DNA from: a virus
IMG/VR virus record: IMGVR_UViG_3300006793_000116
Span: 1-34,926 of that record
Length of the DNA: 34,926 nucleotides
Strand: one strand, 5' to 3'
Below the pieces are notes generated by a model. That model did not search any database. It was not told where the DNA came from and saw only the letters and a list, made by a program, of their open reading frames with translations. Both the position numbers and the translations under genes were made by a program. Shown here one piece after another: positions 8,698 through 15,715 of the stretch (position 1 is its first letter; each line of letters begins with the position of its first letter).

Positions 8698-9298
8698 TTT
8701 TCCCAACCAGCCTTTCGAGCTGTTTGTAGACGTGGGTTTATCCCATAATGCCCCCCATACCAGGGAAGTACTTAAAGATAACCCCAATACCTTTGTTATA
8801 GGGGTAGAGCCTCATCCAGGTAATTGTAAATCGGTACGCTCCCTCCGACTCCCTCGCTTCCAGTTAATTGAGGCTGGTGCTTACGATGGTGAAGGAGAAG
8901 ATTCTTTAGAGCTAAATATGATGCAGCCAGACCCCGGCACCTCTAGTTTTTTAGAGCCTACGGACGTGTTACTGACTCAAGGCCCAGGATACTCTATCGC
9001 TAATAAAGTAAAGGTAAAATTAATAACTTTAGAAAGTGTTTTGAGTACGGTCCCATGGGACCTAGTAGTGGGTGGTATTTTTAATTTAAAAACCGATACC
9101 CAAGGATTCGATTACAAAGTTTTAAAGGGGTTAGGTGATTACATTAATCGCGTACAAGACTTACAAATTGAATCCACGACACATGGACAATACGAACAGG
9201 CATGTACCCAAGAAGAATTATTTTCTTTTTTAAATGAGTACATGAACATAGTTAAAACCGACCAATTCGAGAACGCATGGTTTACAAAGAAAAAATAG
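8681..9298 (+). CDS. FkbM-family methyltransferase-like protein
   Basis: The 205-residue protein has a SAM-binding start LFVDVGLSHN, an acidic strand-2 end (VIGVEPHPGNCKSV) and the FkbM hallmark LKTDTQGFDYKVLKGLG (about residues 136-152). FkbM enzymes usually O-methylate sugars or polyketides, and they are frequent in glycan clusters. Methylation of a sugar hydroxyl on the glycan made by this operon is therefore likely, though inferred. It shares 17 nt with the upstream dehydrogenase and 22 nt with the downstream NAD synthetase, which points to tight translational coupling. Confidence 0.75.
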   Translation: MKHEINFPNQPFELFVDVGLSHNAPHTREVLKDNPNTFVIGVEPHPGNCKSVRSLRLPRFQLIEAGAYDGEGEDSLELNMMQPDPGTSSFLEPTDVLLTQGPGYSIANKVKVKLITLESVLSTVPWDLVVGGIFNLKTDTQGFDYKVLKGLGDYINRVQDLQIESTTHGQYEQACTQEELFSFLNEYMNIVKTDQFENAWFTKKK

Positions 9299-10014
9299 TT
9301 AAGTGGCTTAAGGAATACGCCGAGGCTTCCGGAATGGAGGGTTTTGTGGTAGGTATATCTGGAGGAATTGATTCCGCAGTCACCTCCACGTTATGTGCCC
9401 TAACAGGTCTTAAGGTTCATGCGGTTACAATGCCAATCCACCAAGACCCTACCTTACATGGTCTGTCGGAACTACAAATACAGTGGTTAGAGGATTCCTT
9501 CGCTAACGTTACTTCGGAATGCGTGGACTTAACCAAAACTTATGATATCTTTTCCCAAGACGTAACTACTACTGAATTAGGGTTAGCCAACAGTAGGGCA
9601 CGACTAAGAATGACAACCTTGTATGCTCTTGCCGCTAGTAGAAATATGTTAGTAGCTGGTACAGGCAATAAGGTAGAGGATTTTGGGGTAGGGTTTTTTA
9701 CTAAGTATGGAGATGGAGGGGTAGACCTCTCCCCTATTGCTGACCTAATGAAGTCGGAAGTGTATGAACTAGCGCACGAGCTTGGCGTCCCCCAGGAGAT
9801 TCAAGAAGTTGCTCCGACTGATGGCTTATGGGGTGATGGTAGAAACGACGAAGACCAGCTTGGAGCCACTTATGGAGAGCTTGAATGGGCGATGAGGTTT
9901 TCCGGCGGGGACTGCTCAGACCGAGAAAAAGAAGTTTTGAAAATATACTCAGAACACAGAAATAAAAACTATCATAAGATGATACCTATTCCGGTATTTA
10001 AAAAAGATGAATAA
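9277..10014 (+). CDS. nadE: NAD+ synthetase
   Basis: Makes NAD+ from nicotinate adenine dinucleotide with ATP and ammonia. The 245-residue protein has the PP-loop ATP-binding motif ISGGIDSAVTS (residues 27-37), LANSRARLRMTTLYALA, the VAGTGNKVEDFGVGFFTKYG block (126-145), DGGVDLSPIADLMKSEVY and the C-terminal TDGLWGDGRNDEDQLGA. The length equals that of the ammonia-dependent NadE type without a glutaminase domain. It lies among NAD-dependent enzymes (two dehydrogenases and two SDR enzymes with tightly bound NAD), so supply of cofactor during infection is a reasonable inference. Offsetting NAD-depleting host defences is another. Overlaps its neighbours by 22 and 8 nt. Confidence 0.93.
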   Translation: MVYKEKIVKWLKEYAEASGMEGFVVGISGGIDSAVTSTLCALTGLKVHAVTMPIHQDPTLHGLSELQIQWLEDSFANVTSECVDLTKTYDIFSQDVTTTELGLANSRARLRMTTLYALAASRNMLVAGTGNKVEDFGVGFFTKYGDGGVDLSPIADLMKSEVYELAHELGVPQEIQEVAPTDGLWGDGRNDEDQLGATYGELEWAMRFSGGDCSDREKEVLKIYSEHRNKNYHKMIPIPVFKKDE

Positions 10015-10987
10015 GAAAAAAGCACTAGTGTTAGGAGCAGGTGGCTTTATTGGAAGCCATATGGTTAAGCGCCTTAAAAAGGAAGGCTACTGGGTGAGAG
10101 GTGTAGACCTCAAGAACCCGGAGTTTGGTGATACAGAGGCTGACGAGTTCGCGATTGCAGACCTAAGAGACCCTAAAAAGGTACAGACTGTTATGCACCT
10201 AGACCAGTCCTTTGGAAAAGGGTTTGATGAAGTATACCAATTTGCTGCCGACATGGGTGGCGCCGGATACATTTTTACGGGAGAGAATGATGCCGACGTA
10301 ATGCACAACTCAGCCACAATCAATTTGAATGTAGCACATTACGCTTCTCTGTTCGAACACCCACCTAAAATATTCTACTCTTCGTCTGCGTGTATTTACC
10401 CCGAACGTAATCAATTAGACCCCGATAACCCCCTTTGTTCCGAAGACTCTGCATATCCGGCAGAACCCGATTCCGAGTATGGGTGGGAGAAGCTATTTTC
10501 GGAAAGGCTTTATAAATCTTACGTTAGAAACTATGGTCTTGATGTGAGGATTGCTCGATTCCATAATATTTATGGACCCGAAGGTACGTGGACTGGGGGG
10601 AAGGAAAAAGCCCCGGCTGCTATGTGTAGGAAAGCAGGGGAGGACACTCAAATCATGGAAGTGTGGGGTCCTGGAACCCAAACCCGTTCTTTTCTGTATA
10701 TCGATGATTGTATTGATGCAGTTAGGTCTTTAATGAATTCTGATTGTACAACAATACTTAATATCGGCTCTGAAGAAATGATTAGTATTAATAATTTAGC
10801 GTCCTTAGCGTTGAGTATTAGTGGGCGCGAGAAAGAAATAAAAAATATTGATGGTCCTGTTGGAGTGATGGGGCGGTGTTCCGATAATGCGTTAATAGAA
10901 AAGCACTTAGGTTGGGCACCTAGATACTCTCTAAAGGAAGGAATGAAACTTACGTTTTCTTTTATAGAACAAGAGCTAAAAAAATGA
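10007..10987 (+). CDS. gme: GDP-mannose 3,5-epimerase
   Basis: Converts GDP-D-mannose to GDP-L-galactose (and GDP-L-gulose). The 326-residue extended SDR has the GAGGFIG NAD loop (residues 10-16) and FAADMGGAGYI. It also has the very specific SSACIYPE (126-133), YGWEK (158-162), RFHNIYGPEGTWTGGKEKAP (184-203), the downstream AAMCRKA and QTRSFLYIDD. Measured against plant GME, the catalytic residues line up at identical spacing: Cys129 (plant Cys145), Tyr158 (Tyr174), Lys162 (Lys178) and Lys201 (Lys217). The C-terminus GRCSDNALIEKHLGWAP is also typical. This is one of the clearest assignments in the window. The last gene of the sugar block, overlapping the next by 4 nt. Confidence 0.93.
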   Translation: MNKKKALVLGAGGFIGSHMVKRLKKEGYWVRGVDLKNPEFGDTEADEFAIADLRDPKKVQTVMHLDQSFGKGFDEVYQFAADMGGAGYIFTGENDADVMHNSATINLNVAHYASLFEHPPKIFYSSSACIYPERNQLDPDNPLCSEDSAYPAEPDSEYGWEKLFSERLYKSYVRNYGLDVRIARFHNIYGPEGTWTGGKEKAPAAMCRKAGEDTQIMEVWGPGTQTRSFLYIDDCIDAVRSLMNSDCTTILNIGSEEMISINNLASLALSISGREKEIKNIDGPVGVMGRCSDNALIEKHLGWAPRYSLKEGMKLTFSFIEQELKK

Positions 10988-11205
10988 AATTTAAGAATAA
11001 TAATAACATAGATGTATACGTTGATTTAGGCACCTTAAAAAGAGTTTCCCCTGGAGAGGTTATCGACCTCCCAGGAGCCCTTAAATGTGAGGGGCTGTCT
11101 CCCATGTACCCAGAAGCGCCCCTAAAACCTAAGGTCGTAAAAAAAGCACCTATTAAGAAGTCTGAAAAAACCATTAAAAAGACAGATACTAGTGGTACTA
11201 TATAA
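10984..11205 (+). CDS. Small hypothetical protein with Lys-rich tail
   Basis: The 73-residue protein is not recognised. The first half (YVDLGTLKRVSPGEVIDLPG, about residues 12-31) looks like a compact beta structure. The second half is rich in Lys and Pro (KPKVVKKAPIKKSEK) and probably disordered. It starts in an ATGA overlap with the epimerase gene. Its stop codon lies inside a TATAAT sequence (11201-11206). Small proteins of this style (beta segment plus basic tail) are common near phage structural genes, but no role can be assigned. Confidence 0.6.
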   Translation: MKFKNNNNIDVYVDLGTLKRVSPGEVIDLPGALKCEGLSPMYPEAPLKPKVVKKAPIKKSEKTIKKTDTSGTI

Positions 11206-11209
11206 TTGT

Positions 11210-11386
11210 ATGGCAAACGTACACCAAAGACGTAGAGCAAGACTTCATCGCGCACGGCACCCCGAGCTACAGGAAGCCCCTGAAGTTGTAGAAGAAGTTG
11301 TAGAAGAAGTTGTAGAGGAAAAGCCAGAGGCTAAGAAAAAATCTAAACTTTTTAAGAAGAAATTTGCAAAGAAATCCGAGAAGTAG
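11210..11386 (+). CDS. Small basic protein with VEE tandem repeat
   Basis: The 58-residue protein is read from the ATG at 11210. It has an Arg/His-rich N-terminus (NVHQRRRARLHRARHP), then an acidic repeat EVVEEVVEEVVEE encoded by three tandem copies of a 12-nt unit (GTTGTAGAAGAA-like, about 11285-11322), then a Lys-rich tail. The charge blocks (basic-acidic-basic) suggest a disordered or coiled polypeptide that could bind nucleic acid. No ribosome site is visible; a TATAAT at 11201-11206 lies only 3 nt upstream. The unit number could vary between relatives by slippage. No function is assigned. Confidence 0.55.
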   Translation: MANVHQRRRARLHRARHPELQEAPEVVEEVVEEVVEEKPEAKKKSKLFKKKFAKKSEK

Positions 11387-11400
11387 CTCTAGAATAACCA

Positions 11401-11426
11401 AGCCATGTCTATAATAAGGCATGGCT
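11401..11426. promoter_or_regulatory. Inverted repeat flanking the recA -10 box
   Basis: AGCCATG (11401-11407) and CATGGCT (11420-11426) form a perfect 7-bp inverted repeat. It encloses the CTATAATA box and overlaps the first two codons of the recombinase gene. Because transcription should start near 11421, the repeat would act as a DNA operator rather than as an mRNA hairpin. Chance occurrence is possible for so short a repeat. Confidence 0.4.
11409..11416 (+). promoter_or_regulatory. -10-only promoter before recA-like gene
   Basis: CTATAATA with TATAAT at 11410-11415, 5 nt before the ATG at 11421. No -35 hexamer is seen 16-18 bp upstream. One of seven similar boxes on the plus strand. If used, the mRNA would be leaderless or nearly so. 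Confidence 0.55.
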
Positions 11427-12395
11427 AATATTTTAGACGACATTTGTAAGAAGCTAGACGGCGCAAACCTGCTTTCTGAGGAAGGGCAGGTTTTTGGGTT
11501 CGTAGACTCAGGTTCTTACGCGCTGAATAAGATTATTTCAGGTGAGTATAACGGTGGATTCCCTATCGGGGGCATCACAGAGATTTATGGTGAGTCATCT
11601 ACTGCCAAGACAGTGTTCCTTACCCACGCCTTTAAAGGCGCACAAAAGCAGGGGTTCTACACTGTAATGGTAGATAACGAACACGCCTACTCTCCCTCAT
11701 TCGCTAAAGTTCTTGGCGTAGATTCAGAGAAGCTAATCTACACGATGCCTGAAACGATGGAAGGTTGTTTTGAGACTATTGAGAACTCCATCTTAGCCAT
11801 CCGAGAACACGACAAGGATACCCCTATTGTTATTGGGTATGACTCCATTGGCGTTTCTCCTACGCGCAAAGAGATGCAAGGTGATTTAGGAGCCAACGGA
11901 GAGATTTCTGGTGCCCTAAGAGCTAAAGTCGCAGGTCAGTGCTTGCGTCGTATTAATCCTTTGTTGCGTAAACACAAAGCCGCTCTGATTATCATCAATC
12001 AGGTGCGTAGTAAAGTAGGTCTCGTCTTTGGTGACCCAAGAACCAAAGCTGGTGGCGGTAAAGCGTTATTGTATTACTGTGCCGTGTCTCTAGAAACTGC
12101 TTCGGCAAAAGGAGACATTCAGTACGATGATATGAAAAACCCAACTGGAATTAAGGGAACCATAAAGTGTGTAAAGAACAAAGTGACTGTACCATATCAA
12201 AACTGTGAGTTTAAACTTATGTATAATGAAGGTCTATCCCGAGAGTATGGTCTTACCTCATCAGCCTACAAACAAGGAGTCGTAACCTCCCCTGCTAAGG
12301 GATGGTACTCCATGGACGACGGAGAAACTAAGCAACGAGCCGCCGATTTAACTAAAGCTTTAAGTGAGAAAATTAAGTCTGGCGAAATTAAATGA
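11421..12395 (+). CDS. RecA/UvsX-like recombinase
   Basis: ATP-dependent strand-exchange protein for phage recombination and replication. The 324-residue protein has Walker A GESSTAKT (residues 57-64), a Walker B-like IVIGYDSIGVSP (136-147), the RecA/UvsX-type IIINQVRSKVG strand and the DPRTKAGGGKALLYYC block for ATP and DNA loops. It is shorter than UvsX (about 390) and bacterial RecA (about 350). The catalytic Glu usual in RecA is probably the Glu of DNEHAY. No Shine-Dalgarno is present, in agreement with the promoter box only 5 nt upstream. The stop overlaps the next gene by 4 nt (ATGA). Confidence 0.88.
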   Translation: MANILDDICKKLDGANLLSEEGQVFGFVDSGSYALNKIISGEYNGGFPIGGITEIYGESSTAKTVFLTHAFKGAQKQGFYTVMVDNEHAYSPSFAKVLGVDSEKLIYTMPETMEGCFETIENSILAIREHDKDTPIVIGYDSIGVSPTRKEMQGDLGANGEISGALRAKVAGQCLRRINPLLRKHKAALIIINQVRSKVGLVFGDPRTKAGGGKALLYYCAVSLETASAKGDIQYDDMKNPTGIKGTIKCVKNKVTVPYQNCEFKLMYNEGLSREYGLTSSAYKQGVVTSPAKGWYSMDDGETKQRAADLTKALSEKIKSGEIK

Positions 12396-13087
12396 GCCGG
12401 GCGGGGGTAATTATATTGAGTTTGGGAGGAACACCTGAGCTACAACAAATGACACAGAACGCCATTGATTCTTGTATATCCGGAGACGAATCTATCGATT
12501 TTACCGTGGTAGTATGTGAAAGCATAACAGGAGTTAAATATAAAAATGCCCGCACTGTAGTCCCTCCTACTAATTTACCCTTTAATTATAATGGATACAT
12601 GAATGGGTGTAGGCTCATGCCTGAGTTTGACGAGTGTGAATATATAGCCTTATGTAATAATGATTTAATCTTTGAAAAGGGGTGGGCTTCGACTATAATA
12701 AAGAAGATGAAAGAATGTGATGTGATGAGCGCATCTCCAATGGACCCTAGTGTCCACACGGATGTAAAGTTTAAGGACGGAGTATCTTTTGGGCACACTG
12801 TAACTAAACCTCCTCGTCATATAGCGGGATGGTGTATTGTTCAAGATGCGCGTATTTACGATACTATAAAAACATTAGACACCCAAGCCCAGTTTTGGCA
12901 CTCCGATACTACTTACGCACAACAACTACATACCTTGAATCTCGCCCACATCTTAGTAGAGGACTCTAAAGTCCACCACTTAAACTGCCAAACTATAAGC
13001 AGCTCGATTATCCCCAAGGGGGTTAGAGAGCAGTACACCAAATATTCCCCCATCCACATAAACATATATAACCATGGAATTAAGTGA
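12392..13087 (+). CDS. Glycosyltransferase family 2-like protein
   Basis: The 231-residue protein opens with AGVIILSLGGTPELQQMTQNAI, a GT-A nucleotide-binding fold, and has ALCNNDLIFEKGW, where the 'NND' element replaces the usual DxD of GT2 enzymes (seen in many GT2 members as N-D-D or N-N-D). The later HIAGWCIVQDARIYD and WHSDTTYAQQLH resemble the acceptor-site region. It is separated from the main sugar cluster by the recombinase gene and overlaps it by 4 nt. Substrate unknown. Confidence 0.7.
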   Translation: MSRAGVIILSLGGTPELQQMTQNAIDSCISGDESIDFTVVVCESITGVKYKNARTVVPPTNLPFNYNGYMNGCRLMPEFDECEYIALCNNDLIFEKGWASTIIKKMKECDVMSASPMDPSVHTDVKFKDGVSFGHTVTKPPRHIAGWCIVQDARIYDTIKTLDTQAQFWHSDTTYAQQLHTLNLAHILVEDSKVHHLNCQTISSSIIPKGVREQYTKYSPIHINIYNHGIK

Positions 13088-13310
13088 ATTTTTAGCATAC
13101 GTTTTTCTTTTTGGGTGGTTCTACTCTATGTACTGCGTAGGAAGAGCTGCTAGGTGGCTACTTTTGCCTCCCAGAAAGCCTAAAAAGAAGAAGTCTACGG
13201 AGGTGAAAGCGGTCGCTCCTCCCCGTAAACCTGCCAAACGTTCCTATCCTGTAAAAACCTCCTATAATGAGAAGTACAGAATTACCAACCCTGTCGAGTT
13301 TGATACCTAG
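13074..13310 (+). CDS. Small membrane protein with basic tail
   Basis: The 78-residue protein has one N-terminal hydrophobic helix (FLAYVFLFGWFYSMYCVG, about residues 6-23) followed by a strongly basic, Pro/Lys-rich tail (PPRKPKKKKSTEVKAV and onward). By the positive-inside rule the tail should be cytoplasmic. It overlaps the preceding glycosyltransferase gene by 14 nt. Possible roles include membrane anchoring of a glycan enzyme or a lysis-related function, but nothing in the sequence decides this. Confidence 0.6.
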   Translation: MELSEFLAYVFLFGWFYSMYCVGRAARWLLLPPRKPKKKKSTEVKAVAPPRKPAKRSYPVKTSYNEKYRITNPVEFDT

Positions 13311-13331
13311 ATAATAGTGAGGATTCCTCCC

Positions 13332-13724
13332 ATGATAAATGAAGCAAAATCAAAGTCCGGTAACAAAGAAGTCGCTAAGACTAAGCGTGGCAAGTTAGAC
13401 ACAGGCAAAAAATCCCGAGTCCCTGTTCACGCCTCTATTAGTGATGCTTTGTCTAAGCACAGTTACGGACATTATTTTACTACACCTGCGTCTGACCGCA
13501 TTTATGTGATTACGCACGGCACATGGGGAGAAAAATCTGCTGATAAAGTGGTAAAAGGATTCCCGGGGAAGACCGATATTAATGTTATTAAAGCATACTC
13601 TAAAAGAACCAATGTGAAGCACGGACCGGCAAAGATGCCAACCACTTCCAAAGGAAAAGCGAAAGCTGGATATGCTACTAAAAAATACAAAGACCTGGAA
13701 AAAAGAAAAACACCATTAGATTAA
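13332..13724 (+). CDS. Hypothetical basic protein
   Basis: The 130-residue protein is read from the ATG at 13332, preceded by GTGAGG at 13317-13322, 9 nt upstream. An in-frame GTG at 13317 is part of that ribosome site and is a less likely start. The ends are Lys-rich (KSKSGNKEVAKTKRGK; KGKAKAGYATKKYKDLEKRK). The middle (YFTTPASDRIYVITHGTWGEK) looks folded and alternates beta-like residues. The very high net charge suggests nucleic acid binding or a virion-internal role. It shares one base with the next gene (TAATG). Family not recognised. Confidence 0.6.
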   Translation: MINEAKSKSGNKEVAKTKRGKLDTGKKSRVPVHASISDALSKHSYGHYFTTPASDRIYVITHGTWGEKSADKVVKGFPGKTDINVIKAYSKRTNVKHGPAKMPTTSKGKAKAGYATKKYKDLEKRKTPLD

Positions 13725-14038
13725 TGCCAAAAGTATACACTCCTAAACAAAGCTATTTCTCTGAACAACGAGTTCAGAAAATGGCTAAGGATGTAGTGAG
13801 AGATAGCTCTCAAGACAGAAAACTCGCTTTAGAAGCGTTTGAGTACTTTAAGAACATGGTCGCAGATAATCCTCTTGACGATAAAGCTAAGGCAGAAATG
13901 TCTAAAGCTTTGGACTTAGCGCAAGGCGCAAACGATAAGGTTGTTAAGATTCTGGACCTCATGCTTAAAATGACCCAAGCAGAGATGAAGAGCCCTAAAA
14001 AATTAGACCCTATGTCGTTTGAGGACCTGAGCAAGTGA
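13724..14038 (+). CDS. Hypothetical helical protein
   Basis: The 104-residue protein is predicted almost entirely helical after residue 12, with heptad-like stretches (VQKMAKDVVRD; AKAEMSKALDLAQGANDKVV; ILDLMLKMTQAEM). Its first ATG overlaps the previous stop and its stop overlaps the next start, so it sits between the basic protein and the Clp-like AAA+ gene in one unit. It could be an adaptor or an assembly partner for that ATPase, but this is based on position only. Not recognised as a known family. Confidence 0.6.
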   Translation: MPKVYTPKQSYFSEQRVQKMAKDVVRDSSQDRKLALEAFEYFKNMVADNPLDDKAKAEMSKALDLAQGANDKVVKILDLMLKMTQAEMKSPKKLDPMSFEDLSK

Positions 14039-15291
14039 TGCGGAAAGAATTTAAAAACAAATTTATTGTCTACTCTCATACTTTAGACCGGTTCATCCCG
14101 ATTAAAAAGTTACCGGAGGATGAATTAGAGGGATTGGTAACGCAGATTATTGATGTTATCACCACCCCCAAGTTCTCTATCACAGAGTATGTAAACTTCA
14201 TTCTAGAGAACTTAGTTGTGGGGTATGACCATATCAAAGTGGATTGTGAAGAAGATGGGGTGTCAGAAGCCCTATTTGAGTGTGTGACCGAAATTTACCA
14301 AGGGTTTGCTTTGGAGATGATTAACAAAACTGTTAATTCATACATCGATGCGTCCGACTCCCCCCAACACAAAACCAAGAAAAGAAAATCTCTTACCTTT
14401 AAGGACTTCTCTGGGATTGAGGAGCAAATCAAGAAGATGATTGTAGGGCAAGAAGAGCCTATTGCAGAGGTTATGAAGCAGCTGAGGCTGATGAAGTCTG
14501 GTTTATGTGATAACAGCAACCTATTCTTTATCGGTCCTACTGGAGTGGGCAAGACTGAGTTGGCTAAGATTTTGGCGGACAAAGTGCTTGGGTCACGAAA
14601 GAAACTTCTTAAGATTAACTGTGGGGAGTACTCTAACTCTCATGAATACTCCAAACTTATTGGCAGCCCTCCAGGGTACATCGGACATAACGAGAAAGGC
14701 ATTCTCTCAGAACGCGCAGAGAAGTCCAATGAGTGGGTAATAGTGTTTGATGAGATTGAGAAAGGTCACTCTAAATTGTTTGATTTACTTCTAAATCTTA
14801 TGGATGAAGGGACCATTACCGATTCACATGGCACTGATTTGGATTTTAGTAACTCACTCATTATCTTTACAAGTAATATTGGTTTAAAAGATAATGTAGG
14901 TAAATCACTGGTAGGTTTTGGGAATGATATCAAAACGTACGAGACTTCAAGAGATGATATCAAAAAAGCCTTCAAGGACCGATTTGCTCCAGAGTTTATT
15001 AACAGACTAGACAGCGTGGTGTACTTCAACTCCCTTAAAAAGAGTGATGCTGAGAAGATTGTTAGGCTCCAGCTAAAGGAACTCCCTATCCGAGTGACCA
15101 AAAAACTGGTTGATTGGGTAACCAATGAGGCGTTCTCCGAGGAGTACGGTGCCAGAAACGTTAAACGCTTTATCAAAAATAACATTTCTATTAAAATTGC
15201 GGATGAAATCCTTAAAGGCGATAAAGATGTGAAATACAAAGCACTTTTCGATAAGAAAGAGTTCGTTGGTGTTGAGGCGGCGACAAAATAA
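14038..15291 (+). CDS. ClpA/ClpB-type AAA+ ATPase (single D2-like module)
   Basis: The 417-residue protein has about 125 residues of unrecognised N-terminal domain, then one HSP100 D2-like AAA+ module: Walker A IGPTGVGKT (165-173), pore loop PPGYIG (211-216), Walker B VIVFDEIEK (234-242), sensor 1 FTSN (277-280), FINRLD with the arginine finger and the sensor-2 EYGARNVKR. The GYIG pore loop implies it threads protein substrates. An IGF/IGL loop for ClpP docking was not clearly found (an N-terminal-side LIIFTSNIGL is sensor 1), so it may act as a protein remodeller without ClpP. The start may also be the GTG at 14035; the ATG at 14038 overlaps the previous stop. Confidence 0.88.
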   Translation: MRKEFKNKFIVYSHTLDRFIPIKKLPEDELEGLVTQIIDVITTPKFSITEYVNFILENLVVGYDHIKVDCEEDGVSEALFECVTEIYQGFALEMINKTVNSYIDASDSPQHKTKKRKSLTFKDFSGIEEQIKKMIVGQEEPIAEVMKQLRLMKSGLCDNSNLFFIGPTGVGKTELAKILADKVLGSRKKLLKINCGEYSNSHEYSKLIGSPPGYIGHNEKGILSERAEKSNEWVIVFDEIEKGHSKLFDLLLNLMDEGTITDSHGTDLDFSNSLIIFTSNIGLKDNVGKSLVGFGNDIKTYETSRDDIKKAFKDRFAPEFINRLDSVVYFNSLKKSDAEKIVRLQLKELPIRVTKKLVDWVTNEAFSEEYGARNVKRFIKNNISIKIADEILKGDKDVKYKALFDKKEFVGVEAATK

Positions 15292-15326
15292 ATTCGGATT
15301 TTAGGTCAGATTTAGGGGGCGAAGCT

Positions 15327-15334
15327 CTATAATA
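15327..15334 (+). promoter_or_regulatory. -10-only promoter before small gene at 15375
   Basis: CTATAATA with TATAAT at 15328-15333 and no matching -35. Transcription should start near 15339. The roughly 36-nt leader contains a small GGGC-ATTC-GCCC hairpin and a CTGGAG ribosome site before ATG 15375. Confidence 0.6.
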
Positions 15335-15374
15335 GTGTAACAACTAGCGGGGCATTCGCCCTGGAGATTCAAAA

Positions 15375-15638
15375 ATGTACGATAAAGAGTTTATTTACAA
15401 AAACACCGACAACGATTCTAAGCCGAACGTCATGGTTACGACTGAAAACCAGTCTGCCCTGCGTGGCTTCAACCGCAACTACATGACCAAGGGTCAGGCG
15501 ACCCGAATTCAAAACGAGTGGCGGAAGATTGAGAATCAGCCTTGGTCGCTCCAAACTAAGGAGCGTGTTCTTATGAAGCGCGTAGGCAAGCCAGCCCGTG
15601 ATTCGTTCCGTATGTACCGCAAGGAGTATATGGGCTAA
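15375..15638 (+). CDS. Small hypothetical protein, separately transcribed
   Basis: The 87-residue protein is rich in Arg, Lys, Asn and aromatic residues (LRGFNRNYMTKGQATRIQ; KRVGKPARDSFRMYRKEYMG). It is predicted mostly helical in the second half, and not recognised. It is monocistronic: its own -10-type promoter lies at 15327, a CTGGAG ribosome site stands 8-9 nt before the ATG, and a strong intrinsic terminator follows at 15663. The codons look more GC-rich and evenly used than in the neighbours, which suggests strong expression. Such a stand-alone unit in a late-type region would fit an abundant virion or DNA-binding protein, but that is inference. Confidence 0.7.
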   Translation: MYDKEFIYKNTDNDSKPNVMVTTENQSALRGFNRNYMTKGQATRIQNEWRKIENQPWSLQTKERVLMKRVGKPARDSFRMYRKEYMG

Positions 15639-15662
15639 GGAACAAGTTTAAGTTTTACCTTA

Positions 15663-15695
15663 TAGCGCAAGATTTTTCTTGCGCTATTTTTTTTT
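15663..15695 (+). terminator. Intrinsic terminator
   Basis: A 9-bp stem TAGCGCAAG / CTTGCGCTA around a 6-nt loop is followed by a run of nine T. It lies 25 nt after the stop codon at 15638 and 6 nt before the next promoter box, so it separates two transcription units. Confidence 0.92.
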
Positions 15696-15700
15696 AAACA

Positions 15701-15708
15701 CTATAATA
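15701..15708 (+). promoter_or_regulatory. -10-only promoter before rmlA-like gene
   Basis: CTATAATA with TATAAT at 15702-15707, 8 nt before the ATG at 15716, immediately after the terminator. No -35 hexamer. The transcript would be leaderless or start within 1-2 nt of the ATG. Confidence 0.6.
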
Positions 15709-15715
15709 ATATGAT

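Noticed and set aside
11201-11206. TATAAT directly before the 11210 gene as a leaderless promoter
   Set aside because: Only 3 nt separate it from the ATG, so the transcript would start inside the gene. It also lies within the coding end of the previous gene.
14766-15239. 157-codon minus-strand frame opposite the Clp-like gene
   Set aside because: Antisense of a coding region with strong family motifs; no start signals.
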